NCBI GenBank assembly: GCA_900769175.1
Contig: CAAGFP010000098.1
Location: 1-31,910 of the forward strand
Origin: Lachnospiraceae bacterium
GTDB lineage: Bacteria; Bacillota; Clostridia; Lachnospirales; Lachnospiraceae
Direction: 5' to 3'
DNA: 31,910 nt
In this document: positions 14,062-22,202 of the stretch, one piece after another
Position numbering within the stretch: the stretch's first letter is position 1
How the letters are laid out: every line of letters starts with the position of its first letter
Translations under genes and position numbers: made by a program
Notes under the pieces: generated by a model
What the model saw: only the letters and a program-made list of their open reading frames with translations
Databases searched by the model: none
What the model was told of the DNA's origin: nothing

Positions 14062-15663
14062 TTAAAAATCATATTTATCAAATTCCGACGGCATATTCCG
14101 TCTGCTTTTTCTTCGTTTGATGATTTCTTTCCGCCTTTTTGCAAAATGATAATTCTTCAAAATATTTCTGACAATTAAAACAATAATTCCTATTAATACA
14201 ATGCCGACTAATACAAAGACAATCGGACGGATATTGATAAAAATATTGTTTTTGTTCAGATTCGTAGTCGGTTTTGCGCCTTCAGATGAAATATCCGAAG
14301 TGTTTTCGATATCGGCAGGATTTACAGTCAAATCCGGTTCGGATGAATCTGTCCCTGTATTTGTATCCGAAGGTGAGACCGAAACGGAATCGGAATTTTG
14401 ATTAAAAACGGTTGCATTTTCCGGATTTAACATTACATAGGTTTCTCCGACGAATTGATCACGGTACTGATAACTTATGGTTGCCACGGCAGATTCGTAG
14501 TTCGAGCCATAGGACAGACTCGATGTGAGTTCGCTGAATTCGCACTCCTTCGGCACCGTCACATATTTGTCTTTTTCTAAAGAGAAAATAGGGTCGGAAT
14601 TCCCGAAAATATCGGTTCCGCTTTCGAAAAAAGAAGAACCCTGCATGGTATAAGCGGTCTCATTTTCTGCAATATTGATTTTTTTGAAATTATTAAACCC
14701 GTATTCAAACAAAGTAATCGTATCCGTAAACTGGTTCGGAGACTCCTCAACGAATACTACACAAATTAACTTCATACCGTCTCTTTTCGCACAGGAAACA
14801 AGAGTCTGCCTTGCCTGGGAGGTAAATCCCGTTTTACTTCCGACTAAATTCGGATACTCATGTTCTTTTCCCTTCACAAGCTGATTTTTCGTAGCCAGAG
14901 AAAAGGAGTCCGGCTGCGTCGCTGTGGCTTCAAAGGTACAATAAGTCGTGCTGGAAATATTGCAAAGAATGTCATGATTGAAGAATTCCCTTGCTATGAT
15001 TGCAAAATCACGCGCAGAGGTGTAATGATTGTCATCATGAAGCCCGTTGGTATTCATGAAATGCGTATTCGTACATCCTAAATCTGCGGCTTTTTGATTC
15101 ATCATCTCGACGAATGCTTCCATGGAACCGGCAACATGTTCCCCAACAGCATTGGCAACCTCGTTTGCGGATAAAATAAGAATTCCCTGAAGGGCCTCAT
15201 TCATGGTAATCGCTTCACCTTCGTCCATTCCGATATTGGAGGAACCGCGTTCGATACTGTATACAGCGTCATGGGAAAAGGTAACAACTTCATCGAGTTC
15301 ACAGTTTTCCACTGCCAAAAGTGTGGTCATAATTTTTGTCGTACTTGCAGGAAAATGGCGCTCGTCAATGTTTTTGGCATATAAAATGGCACCCGTGTCC
15401 GCATCCATTAAAATGGCAGACTGTGCACCGATGGCAGGTCCTGCAGGCCAGCCCGGTATTTCATTCGTCTGTATGGGAAGATTTTTTCGGTTTTCCTGCT
15501 CTGCCTGATAATCAATCGGTTCTGCATAAACCGTAAGAGAAGAAAATGTAATAACTGCCCCGAGGAGAATCGGAAGTTTTCTTTTCATCCGTCGAAGTAC
15601 GGAGGAAATCCGCCCGCTTACGGAAGAATTGCCTGAATCTCGTTTTATATGAAATAAATGCAT
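14062..15663 (-). CDS. D-alanyl-D-alanine carboxypeptidase (penicillin-binding protein, S11 family)
   Basis: This trims the terminal D-alanine from peptidoglycan pentapeptides outside the membrane. The start at 15663 (MHLFHIKRDSG) has AAAAGGATT upstream; no good site precedes the shorter start at residue 26. An N-terminal signal or anchor segment (LPILLGAVITFSSLTVYA, about 30-47) is followed by the peptidase domain with STTK (Ser107), SANE (Ser165) and SKTGFT (Lys277). After a beta-rich C-terminal domain comes a Ser/Asp/Thr-rich linker, a second membrane segment (IFINIRPIVFVLVGIVLIGI) and a basic tail (RRKEIIKRRKSRR). So the enzyme is anchored at its C-terminus by a true membrane helix instead of the amphipathic helix usual in DacA. 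Total 533 residues, longer than typical. Confidence 0.9.
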   Translation of the reverse strand: MHLFHIKRDSGNSSVSGRISSVLRRMKRKLPILLGAVITFSSLTVYAEPIDYQAEQENRKNLPIQTNEIPGWPAGPAIGAQSAILMDADTGAILYAKNIDERHFPASTTKIMTTLLAVENCELDEVVTFSHDAVYSIERGSSNIGMDEGEAITMNEALQGILILSANEVANAVGEHVAGSMEAFVEMMNQKAADLGCTNTHFMNTNGLHDDNHYTSARDFAIIAREFFNHDILCNISSTTYCTFEATATQPDSFSLATKNQLVKGKEHEYPNLVGSKTGFTSQARQTLVSCAKRDGMKLICVVFVEESPNQFTDTITLFEYGFNNFKKINIAENETAYTMQGSSFFESGTDIFGNSDPIFSLEKDKYVTVPKECEFSELTSSLSYGSNYESAVATISYQYRDQFVGETYVMLNPENATVFNQNSDSVSVSPSDTNTGTDSSEPDLTVNPADIENTSDISSEGAKPTTNLNKNNIFINIRPIVFVLVGIVLIGIIVLIVRNILKNYHFAKRRKEIIKRRKSRRNMPSEFDKYDF

Positions 15664-15758
15664 AATGAATCCTTTTCTGTATTTCTCTGTAGTGTGTAAA
15701 AAGCACTTACTATCATACAACATTTTATGGATTTTAAGAATAGAATATGTAAAATTTT

Positions 15759-15787
15759 TTGTTTCTTTTTTTGCAGGAATGTATTAT
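15759..15787 (+). promoter_or_regulatory. Predicted promoter for the HD-GYP gene
   Basis: TTGTTT (15759-15764) is 17 bases from TATTAT (15782-15787). The leader of about 95 bases contains TATCAC...GTGATA (15792-15840) closing a weak hairpin before T/A-rich sequence. Confidence 0.45.
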
Positions 15788-15887
15788 CATATATCACACA
15801 AGGTTTTTAGGTTAATTCCTGCAGGCCTGAGTAAGTGATATTATTTTATATGAGACTTTTGACACACGAACGATTATAGGAAAACAC

Positions 15888-17111
15888 ATGAGTGAAAATG
15901 TAAGAGAACAATCCATCGATTCCTTTGCGGAATTCAGCCGTCGAAACGACATCAAAGTAAATAAAATCATATTTTGGATTATCGTATCCCTAAATGCCGT
16001 AGGTCCGCTGGTTGCACTTGGTCGGGGGCTTAATTTCTTTCGGCACGTAGAATATTCATATTGCATTCTGGCATCTGTTTTTGCGGGAGCGTTTTCCCTT
16101 ATCATGTTTATTTTAAACAAAAATCCGAAGCATTATAAATGCGCCAAGTATTTCGGTCTTATCAGTGTCGGACTCTTTGCACTGCTTCTTGGACGGGAAG
16201 CGACCTTAGGTGTTTATTTAAGTTATGCAGTGGTATCGTTTTTGAGTACGATGTACTATGACAGAAGGGCAACCTGTATTGTGTCGGGTGTCGGATATGT
16301 CTTTATGGTGTTAGCACTCATACTCCGTGCGGAAAAGTATTGTGAAATCTATGATGTTACAACCGACCCCATGCACTGGATTGTCGGACATATATCAAGT
16401 TTTACGTTGGAATACATATTCGTTTTTCTGGTTTCGTACGCAATGGTAACAAGAACGAGGAAATCATTCCAGAAATTATACTACTTAAATCAGCAGGCAA
16501 AGGCGTTCCAGCATGAAATCACGGTTGGTTTCGCAAATCTTGTAGAGTGTCGTGACAACGAGACCGGAGAGCATATCAAAAGTACGAGTGATTATGTCCG
16601 CATAATCGCAGAAAAGATGAGAGAAAAAGATTATTACTCGGATGAACTGACGGATTATAATATTAAGCTGTTTGAGGAAACTGCGCCCTTACATGATCTG
16701 GGTAAAATTTTGATTCCGGATGCTATTTTAAATAAGCCCGGCAAACTGACGGATGAGGAATTCGAAATCATTAAAACCCATACAATAGAAGGGAAACGAC
16801 TGATTGACGATAATATTAAATCGGTTGCCAATAAGGATTTCATAAAGGTAGCAGAGGATATGGCATACTGCCACCACGAGAAATGGGACGGCAGCGGATA
16901 TCCGCAGGGAATTTCCGGAACCGAGATTCCGCTTTGTGCCAGAATTATGGCGGTTGCCGACGTATTTGACGCCCTTTTAAGTAGGCGTCCTTACAAAGAG
17001 CCGTTTACGAAAGAACAGTCATTGGAGATCATCCGCCAGTCTTCGGGAACCCATTTTGAGCCTTGTATTGTAGAGTGTCTCATGGAATTAAAAGATGAAA
17101 TTCAGCGCTAA
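15888..17111 (+). CDS. Membrane-bound HD-GYP domain protein
   Basis: This is a likely c-di-GMP phosphodiesterase. AGGA lies 7 bases before the ATG. Of 407 residues, about 25-190 contain six or so hydrophobic segments with no recognised sensor domain (IIFWIIVSLNAVGPLVAL, ILASVFAGAFSLIMFI, LEYIFVFLVSYAMV). A short helical linker (KLYYLNQQAKAFQHE) leads to the HD-GYP domain: GEHIKSTSDY, the metal-binding HD in APLHDLGKILIP (269-270), THTIEG, HHEKWDGSGYPQG (329-341) with the GYP triplet, and ARIMAVADVFDAL. All core residues are intact. The membrane part probably senses an unknown signal. It stands alone as a transcription unit. Confidence 0.9.
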   Translation: MSENVREQSIDSFAEFSRRNDIKVNKIIFWIIVSLNAVGPLVALGRGLNFFRHVEYSYCILASVFAGAFSLIMFILNKNPKHYKCAKYFGLISVGLFALLLGREATLGVYLSYAVVSFLSTMYYDRRATCIVSGVGYVFMVLALILRAEKYCEIYDVTTDPMHWIVGHISSFTLEYIFVFLVSYAMVTRTRKSFQKLYYLNQQAKAFQHEITVGFANLVECRDNETGEHIKSTSDYVRIIAEKMREKDYYSDELTDYNIKLFEETAPLHDLGKILIPDAILNKPGKLTDEEFEIIKTHTIEGKRLIDDNIKSVANKDFIKVAEDMAYCHHEKWDGSGYPQGISGTEIPLCARIMAVADVFDALLSRRPYKEPFTKEQSLEIIRQSSGTHFEPCIVECLMELKDEIQR

Positions 17112-17136
17112 ATAAACAGAAATTAAGATTTAGGGG

Positions 17137-17165
17137 TTGACAGATGAAGAATCTGTCATTACAAT
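17137..17165 (+). promoter_or_regulatory. Promoter of the T-box and tryptophan transporter unit, with a dyad
   Basis: Perfect TTGACA (17137-17142) and TACAAT (17160-17165) are 17 bases apart. A perfect inverted repeat, GACAGAT-N5-ATCTGTC (17139-17157), overlaps the -35 box and fills the spacer, which is where a repressor could bind. Transcription would begin near 17172. Confidence 0.8.
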
Positions 17166-17171
17166 TAGCCT

Positions 17172-17450
17172 AAATTCATATCCAAACCGTAGAGAAAGAA
17201 GAGTACCGAGGGTAATTTGAATTTACAGAGAGCTTCATGTGGTGGAATTGAGGCAGTTCGAACCGAGGGAATGGACTTTTGAGGGCGACTCGAAAAGCAG
17301 GAAACCGGCCCAGTAGCAGTCGACGGGAATCCTACCCGTTATAAATTGGATGTGCGTGACAGCGCATATAATGAGTGAACATTTTAGATGTTAATTTGGG
17401 TGGTACCGCAGGATATACTCTTGTCCCATACAGGGGCAGGAGTTTTTTTT
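17172..17450 (+). ncRNA. T-box riboswitch with a UGG (tryptophan) specifier
   Basis: This leader RNA would sense uncharged tRNA-Trp and allow transcription of the transporter genes only when tryptophan is short. Visible elements in order: the AGTA loop-E motif in GAAGAGTA (about 17198-17205), AGAGAGC (17227-17233) with GGTGGAA in the apical region, the specifier loop GGGAATGGACTTTTGAG with TGG at 17272-17274, a stem ACGGG...CCCGT (about 17325-17339), and the T-box sequence GGGTGGTACCGC (17398-17409). The terminator follows: ACTCTTGTCCC pairs with GGGGCAGGAGT (17417-17443) and then eight Ts. The specifier was read from the usual GAA-codon-AC spacing of T-box stem I. Confidence 0.92.
17417..17450 (+). 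terminator. Terminator of the T-box switch
   Basis: This is an 11-bp stem with three G-T pairs and loop ATACA, followed by T8. It competes with the antiterminator formed by the T-box sequence at 17398-17409. The 115 bases from here to ATG 17566 hold only the leader and a good ribosome site. Confidence 0.85.
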
Positions 17451-17565
17451 GTCTCACAGGAAATTCTTCAAGACTTCCGAAAACCCCTTTCCCTATATCA
17501 TATAACAGAAATGCTCCTATCGATGCGCAAAATTATTTTATCAAACAGAAACGGAGGAATTTATT

Positions 17566-18642
17566 ATGAAAAAGAATTTGTTCAAGAAAGTAACAGCATT
17601 TGTAACCATGGCTACCTTAGTCGGAACCATGGCAGCATGTAACGGTGCAACCGGCACACCGGTTGAAGGTGGTGATGCAGGCACCGAAACTACGGCAACT
17701 ACGGAATATTCAATCGGTATTTGTAATTATGTCGATGATGCTTCCCTCAATCAGATTTGTGACAACATGCAAAGCAGACTGGAAGAAATCGGCGCAGAAA
17801 AGGGTGTCAGCTTTAAAATTTATTACGACAATGCAAATGCGGATTCCGCAGTTATGAATCAGATTATTGCAAACTTTGAGGCAGATGAGGTAGACTTAAT
17901 GGTAGGTGTTGCAACTCCCGTTGCCATGGCAATGCAGGCTGCTACGGAAGAAAGCCAGACACCGGTTGTTTTTGCAGCTGTTTCCGATCCTTTAAGTGCA
18001 GGTCTTGTAAATTCTCTGGAAGCTCCCGGAGCAAATATCACAGGAACCAGTGATTACCTTGATACCACTGCAATTATGAACCTGATTCTTGCAGCGAATC
18101 CGGATGTTAAGAAGGTCGGATTATTATATGACCAGGGACAGGATGCTTCTCTTACTCCCATTACTGCAGCAAAAGCTTTCTTAGAGGCAAACAACATTGA
18201 ATATGTAGAAAGAACCGGAACAAACACCTCTGAGGTTATGCTTGCAGCAGATGCTTTGATTGCAGACGGTGTGGATGCAGTATTTACTCCGACCGATAAC
18301 ACGATTATGACGGCAGAACTTTCCATCTATGAGAAATTTGCAGAAGCAAAGATTCCTCATTACACCGGAGCTGATTCTTTTGCATTAAACGGTGCTTTCT
18401 TAGGCTATGGTGTTGACTATGCAAATCTTGGAAAAGAAACTGCAAACTTGATTGCTGAAATCCTTCTGGAAGGAAAGAACCCCGGTAAAGTACCCGTTAT
18501 GACATTTGACAACGGAACTGCAACCGTAAATACAGAAACCTGTGCAGCAATCGGATTTGATTTCGCAGTCATTAAGGAAGCATTTGCTCCTTACTGTACA
18601 AAGGTGGAAGAAATCGTTACGGCAGAAGCATTTGAAGAATAA
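17566..18642 (+). CDS. trpX: Tryptophan ABC transporter substrate-binding lipoprotein (TrpX type)
   Basis: This lipid-anchored binding protein would capture tryptophan outside the cell. GGAGG lies 8 bases before the ATG. Residues 1-24 are a signal peptide ending in the lipobox TMAAC (Cys25). A Thr/Gly-rich linker leads to a type-1 binding fold: YSIGICNYVDDASLNQICDN, VDLMVGVATPVAMAMQ, PVVFAAVSDPLSAGLV, KKVGLLYDQGQDASL and AVFTPTDNTIM, all typical of the ABC_sub_bind/TrpX family. Length is 358. The family alone does not prove the ligand; the UGG T-box directly upstream is what makes tryptophan the best call. It is the first of three transporter genes. Confidence 0.88.
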   Translation: MKKNLFKKVTAFVTMATLVGTMAACNGATGTPVEGGDAGTETTATTEYSIGICNYVDDASLNQICDNMQSRLEEIGAEKGVSFKIYYDNANADSAVMNQIIANFEADEVDLMVGVATPVAMAMQAATEESQTPVVFAAVSDPLSAGLVNSLEAPGANITGTSDYLDTTAIMNLILAANPDVKKVGLLYDQGQDASLTPITAAKAFLEANNIEYVERTGTNTSEVMLAADALIADGVDAVFTPTDNTIMTAELSIYEKFAEAKIPHYTGADSFALNGAFLGYGVDYANLGKETANLIAEILLEGKNPGKVPVMTFDNGTATVNTETCAAIGFDFAVIKEAFAPYCTKVEEIVTAEAFEE

Positions 18643-18670
18643 AAGTAAAGAATACAAAAGTAAAGAATAC
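18641..18670 (+). repeat. Perfect 15-bp tandem duplication
   Basis: AAAAGTAAAGAATAC occurs twice in direct succession (18641-18655, 18656-18670), starting within the trpX stop codon. It lengthens the gap to the permease gene to 94 bases. It looks like a recent slippage duplication. Confidence 0.8.
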
Positions 18671-18736
18671 AATTTCGAAATGCGAAAAGAAAATAATTAA
18701 AGATTTTAGAAACATTGAATGAACGGAGACGAAAAA

Positions 18737-19693
18737 ATGTCATTTGGTGCAATCATGAACCTGGGTCAGACGACTCTGGAGCTGGGACTATTATATGGAA
18801 TTATGGTATTGGCTTTGTTTTTAAGCTATTCCATGTTGAATGTGTGCGATCTTTCCACAGACGGATGCTTTACTTTAGGTGCCTGTGTAGGGGCTGTGGT
18901 TGCACTTTCCGGTCATCCTGTTTTATCCATACCTGCTGCCATGGCAGCAGGCATAATTTCCGGTTTTGTGACCTCTGTTTTGCAGACCAGAATGGGTATT
19001 GACAGTCTCCTTTCCGGTATTATTGTTAATACCGGTCTGTATTCGATCAATATTGCGGTTATGAGTGGAGCGTCTTTGTTGAATATGAATAAGACGACAA
19101 CCATTTTCACTATGTTAAATCAGTTATTAAAAGGAACTCCCTTAGCCGGCAAAGAAACCTTATTGATTTCTTTGCTGGCAGCAGTTCTTGTAATCGGTTT
19201 TCTGACTTTATTCTTAAAAACCAAGCTTGGACTTGCAATTCGTGCAACCGGAAACAATCCCGATATGGTTCGTTCCTCCTCGATTAATCCGATTTTCACG
19301 ACAACCGTGGGATTGTGTGTTGCAAATGCATTTACCGCATTGTCGGGCTGTCTTGTCGGCCAGGCACAGAAATCCGTAGATGTTAACATAGGAACCGGTG
19401 TGGTAACCATCGCACTCGCTTCCTTGTTAATTGGCGGAGCCATAATCGGAAAAGGCGGAATCATGGTAAAGGCTGCAGGCGTTGTCTTAGGTTCCATTAT
19501 TTTCCGGCTGGTTTATATGGTTGCACTTCGTTTCCATATGCCGGCATATATGTTAAAGCTTGTATCATCCGTCATTGTTATTTTTGCAATCTTTGTTCCG
19601 TATATCAGTAAAAACAGAAGCGGAATTTCCAGAAGAGTACGATATAAAAAGGCAACTGCCTCCGAAAAACCGACGGAAGGGGGAGAGGAATAA
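18737..19693 (+). CDS. trpY: Tryptophan ABC transporter permease (TrpY type)
   Basis: This is the membrane channel of the importer, 318 residues with about nine hydrophobic segments. The start at 18737 (MSFGAIMNLGQTTLELG) has GGAGAC 6 bases upstream; ATG 18719 is in frame but would place this site inside the gene. The sequence matches permeases that pair with TrpX-type binding proteins: YSMLNVCDLSTDGCFTLGACVGA near residue 35, SLLSGIIVNTGLYSIN, LAIRATGNNPDMVRSSSIN and the glycine-rich stretch ALASLLIGGAIIGKGGIMVKA. It ends in a basic tail. Its stop overlaps the next start by one base (TAATG). Confidence 0.87.
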   Translation: MSFGAIMNLGQTTLELGLLYGIMVLALFLSYSMLNVCDLSTDGCFTLGACVGAVVALSGHPVLSIPAAMAAGIISGFVTSVLQTRMGIDSLLSGIIVNTGLYSINIAVMSGASLLNMNKTTTIFTMLNQLLKGTPLAGKETLLISLLAAVLVIGFLTLFLKTKLGLAIRATGNNPDMVRSSSINPIFTTTVGLCVANAFTALSGCLVGQAQKSVDVNIGTGVVTIALASLLIGGAIIGKGGIMVKAAGVVLGSIIFRLVYMVALRFHMPAYMLKLVSSVIVIFAIFVPYISKNRSGISRRVRYKKATASEKPTEGGEE

Positions 19694-20481
19694 TGCTTCA
19701 GATTAAGAATATTTCCAAAACCTTTGCACCCGGGACCGTAAATGAGAAGAAGGCAATTGACCGCCTTAGCCTCCATATTGAAAAGGGAGATTTCGTTACG
19801 ATAATCGGAAGTAACGGTGCAGGGAAGTCCACACTTTTTAATGCAGTCTGCGGTGATTTCACTACCGATGAAGGTTCGATTCTTTTAGACGGAGAGGATA
19901 TTACGTTCAAGCCTGCGCATATAAGAAGCAAGCAAATCGGGCGGCTTTATCAGGACCCTATGCGCGGAAGCGCGCCCGGAATGAGTATTGAAGAGAATCT
20001 TTCCCTGGCAGCCGGACATGGCGGATGGTTATCTTCCATTTCGGCAAAAGATAAGGCATTGTTCCGGGAAAAACTTTCGCTTCTCGGAATGGGGCTTGAA
20101 GACAGAATGAAGAATCCCGTCGGGCTTTTATCCGGAGGACAACGTCAGGCGCTGACTCTGTTAATGGCAACGATGAATCCGCCAAAGCTTTTGCTTTTGG
20201 ATGAACATACCGCAGCGCTCGATCCCGGTACGGCGGCTAAAGTTTTGGAAATCACGCAAAGCATCATCAAAGAGCATCAAATCACTACTCTGATGATTAC
20301 CCATAACATGCAGGATGCACTTCATCTCGGAAACCGTACGCTGATGATGGATTCCGGTCATGTGGTACTCGATATTAAAGGAACAGAGCGAGAGGGCTTG
20401 ACGGTTGACAATTTGATTGATAAATTTAAAGCAGGGGCAGGAAAAGAACTCGATAACGATCGGATTCTTTTATCCAAATAA
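19693..20481 (+). CDS. trpZ: Tryptophan ABC transporter ATP-binding protein (TrpZ type)
   Basis: This is the ATPase that drives uptake by the TrpX/TrpY pair, 262 residues. GGGAGAGGAATA precedes the ATG, which overlaps the permease stop. Motifs: Walker A GSNGAGKST (about 36-44), the Q-loop in GRLYQDPMRG, signature LLSGGQRQALTL, Walker B KLLLLDEHTAALDP and the H-loop in TLMITHNMQDAL. The histidine after the catalytic Glu (DEHTAAL, where most ABC proteins have DEP) is usual in this subfamily. Its last codons overlap the left arm of a terminator-like hairpin. Confidence 0.88.
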   Translation: MLQIKNISKTFAPGTVNEKKAIDRLSLHIEKGDFVTIIGSNGAGKSTLFNAVCGDFTTDEGSILLDGEDITFKPAHIRSKQIGRLYQDPMRGSAPGMSIEENLSLAAGHGGWLSSISAKDKALFREKLSLLGMGLEDRMKNPVGLLSGGQRQALTLLMATMNPPKLLLLDEHTAALDPGTAAKVLEITQSIIKEHQITTLMITHNMQDALHLGNRTLMMDSGHVVLDIKGTEREGLTVDNLIDKFKAGAGKELDNDRILLSK

Positions 20482-20514
20482 TCATTTTATCCGGATAATA
20501 TTGGATAATTTTTT
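20470..20514 (+). terminator. Nested-palindrome terminator at the trpZ stop
   Basis: TTATCCAA (20470-20477) pairs with TTGGATAA (20501-20508), followed by T6. Inside lies a perfect 12-bp palindrome, TTATCCGGATAA (20487-20498). The left arm includes the last codons of trpZ. The stretch TTTTATCCAAAT recurs at 20540-20551 before the next gene. Confidence 0.6.
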
Positions 20515-20593
20515 GAGTGTTATTAAATCGGAGAAAGTATTTTATCCAAATCATTATTCCGGGAAACGGAAAAACATAAAGGAGGGAAACGAA

Positions 20594-20923
20594 ATGACCT
20601 ACGAAGAAGTTGTAAAGAAAGTAAAAACCGCTGCAAAGAAGGCAGACGTAAGTTCCGTTAAAGAGCATGTTGCATTCCAGTTTAATATTACCGGAGACGG
20701 TGCGGGTGCTTTCTATGTAGAAATTAAGGACGGGGCAGTCAATGTTGAGCCTTATGATTATTATGACAGAAATGCGCTGATTACCGGAAGCGCAGATACC
20801 ATTGTTAAAATGATGAGCGGAAAACTCGATCCCATGCTCGCATTCACAACCGGAAAGATTAAGGTTGAAGGCGATTTGGGTAAAGCGTTGATTCTTAAGG
20901 ACATTGTTAAGAAATCAAAGTAA
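20594..20923 (+). CDS. Small SCP2 sterol-binding-domain protein
   Basis: This is a 109-residue stand-alone protein of the SCP2/sterol-carrier fold, which forms a hydrophobic pocket for lipids or other apolar ligands; the function in bacteria is not established. GGAGGG lies 9 bases before the ATG. Visible features are the amphipathic N-terminal helix (YEEVVKKVKTAAKKAD), the strand-rich core (HVAFQFNITGDGAGAFYVEI), and the characteristic end (ALITGSADTIVKMMSGKLDPMLAFTTGKIKVEGDLGKALIL). A terminator follows. It lies 112 bases after trpZ, beyond a terminator-like hairpin, so it may be a separate unit. Confidence 0.88.
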   Translation: MTYEEVVKKVKTAAKKADVSSVKEHVAFQFNITGDGAGAFYVEIKDGAVNVEPYDYYDRNALITGSADTIVKMMSGKLDPMLAFTTGKIKVEGDLGKALILKDIVKKSK

Positions 20924-20960
20924 TCCGGCTGTCATTGCGTTCGCTGAAATGAATTTGGGC

Positions 20961-21005
20961 AAAGGTCTTCTTCTTACTTTTTCATAAGTGGGAAGGAGAC
21001 CTTTT
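20961..21005 (+). terminator. Intrinsic terminator after the SCP2 gene
   Basis: AAAGGTCTTCTTCTTACTT pairs, with a few mismatches, with AAGTGGGAAGGAGACCTTT, followed by T4. Confidence 0.8.
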
Positions 21006-21032
21006 GTGTTTGACACCAAATGGGTGTATAAT
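21004..21032 (+). promoter_or_regulatory. Predicted promoter of the hydrolase-exporter operon
   Basis: A perfect TATAAT (21027-21032) has TTGTGT (21004-21009) 17 bases upstream. A closer TTGACA (21010-21015) has only 11 bases of spacing and is not suitable. The -35 box overlaps the T-tract of the previous terminator. Confidence 0.55.
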
Positions 21033-21110
21033 GCTATCACAGACCGAGGCAACGAATGAAAATGTGAAAAAGGAATTCATCACGTAAAAATTGTATGGGA
21101 GGAAGAAATA

Positions 21111-22202
21111 ATGGCAGAATTTGAAGTAGGAACACTTTGTTTTGATATCACAGACAAAAATCGAAAAGGAGTCATTTCGAAGGAACTTAAGGATCGGAAA
21201 ATCGCAATCCGGCTATTTTATCCCGTGAAAAAGGAAACTGTGGAAGGGTTGAATACGGCGCCGTATTTTTCGGAAAGAAAGAAAAAAGCGGTTTGTAAGG
21301 CTTTTTATATTCCTGCCGTTGTTTTTAAAAATGCCAAAACGGATTATTATGAAAATGTTCCCATGATTGAGGGGGAAAAGTTTCCGCTCCTTTTATTCAG
21401 TCACGGTTATAACAGTTACCTGGAATCCAATTCCGTTCTTTGCACTCAGATTGCGGCAAACGGTTATATTGTTGCCTGCGTAAGTCATGCTTTTGAAGCG
21501 GTTGAGAATGATTACAGTGACGGAAGTTATGATTATTACGATAAACGAATTAATAAAATTATGTACAAAAACGGTCCGTTTAAGGCGATCAAGGACCAGA
21601 ATAAAATAATGAAGGGCAATTCGGGCATTGAAGAGACTGCTGAAAAGTTTAACGCATTTCAAAAGACGCACACACCCTATTTAATTGAGCGTGTTCCTGA
21701 GTGGGAAAAAGACATGCTTTCTGCATATCAGGCAGTGAAGGAACGGTTTGGCACTTTCCTTGATTTGACGAACGGATTCGCCTGCAGCGGACATTCCTTA
21801 GGCGGCGCGACTGCCTATGCGCTCTGTCTTCACAATCCCGAAGTGGTCTGCGGATTAAACATTGACGGCGCACTTTTTGGGGATTACAGCGGTGAGGTGC
21901 TAAAGAAACCATTTTATCAGTTTAGCTGTAAGGAAAATGAGAAAATCGAATCCAATGTATTGCTAAACCGTGAAGCTCTCGTGTATACTTCCTGTTTTGA
22001 GGGAATGAAACATATTGCATTTACCGATATTAAATTTCATACAAAGATTAAAATGATAGCCGGCGTGCTGGAGCCTGAAATCATGCAGAAGCATCTTCTT
22101 GCAGGGCATCTTTTCATGCTTGACCGGTACCTAAAGGGTAAGGAGGTTGAGTTTCCGCACTCGACGGATTCGTCTGTTACAACGGAAATTCATGAATTAT
22201 GA
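21111..22202 (+). CDS. Alpha/beta hydrolase, platelet-activating factor acetylhydrolase-like
   Basis: This is a probable esterase or lipase of the PAF-acetylhydrolase/dienelactone hydrolase group, 363 residues, with no signal peptide and so probably cytoplasmic. GGGAGGAAG precedes the ATG. Motifs: IRLFYPVKKE near the start, the oxyanion loop LLFSHGYNS (about 95-102), nucleophile elbow GHSLGG (Ser229), an acidic residue in NIDGALFGD (Asp252), and a histidine in GMKHIAFTD (His301). Between 130 and 200 lies a charged insertion (FKAIKDQNKIMKGN) typical of a lid. The stop overlaps the start of the first ABC exporter gene as ATGA, so the three genes are probably translated together. The substrate is unknown. 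Confidence 0.85.
   Translation: MAEFEVGTLCFDITDKNRKGVISKELKDRKIAIRLFYPVKKETVEGLNTAPYFSERKKKAVCKAFYIPAVVFKNAKTDYYENVPMIEGEKFPLLLFSHGYNSYLESNSVLCTQIAANGYIVACVSHAFEAVENDYSDGSYDYYDKRINKIMYKNGPFKAIKDQNKIMKGNSGIEETAEKFNAFQKTHTPYLIERVPEWEKDMLSAYQAVKERFGTFLDLTNGFACSGHSLGGATAYALCLHNPEVVCGLNIDGALFGDYSGEVLKKPFYQFSCKENEKIESNVLLNREALVYTSCFEGMKHIAFTDIKFHTKIKMIAGVLEPEIMQKHLLAGHLFMLDRYLKGKEVEFPHSTDSSVTTEIHEL

Noticed and set aside
15792..15851. Hairpin TATCAC...GTGATA as a terminator or c-di-GMP riboswitch before the HD-GYP gene
   Set aside because: The stem is only 6 bp around a 37-base loop, there is no pure T-run, and none of the conserved c-di-GMP aptamer motifs is present.
21010..21032. TTGACA with TATAAT as a perfect promoter
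   Set aside because: The spacing is only 11 bases; the pair with TTGTGT at 17 bases is more plausible.
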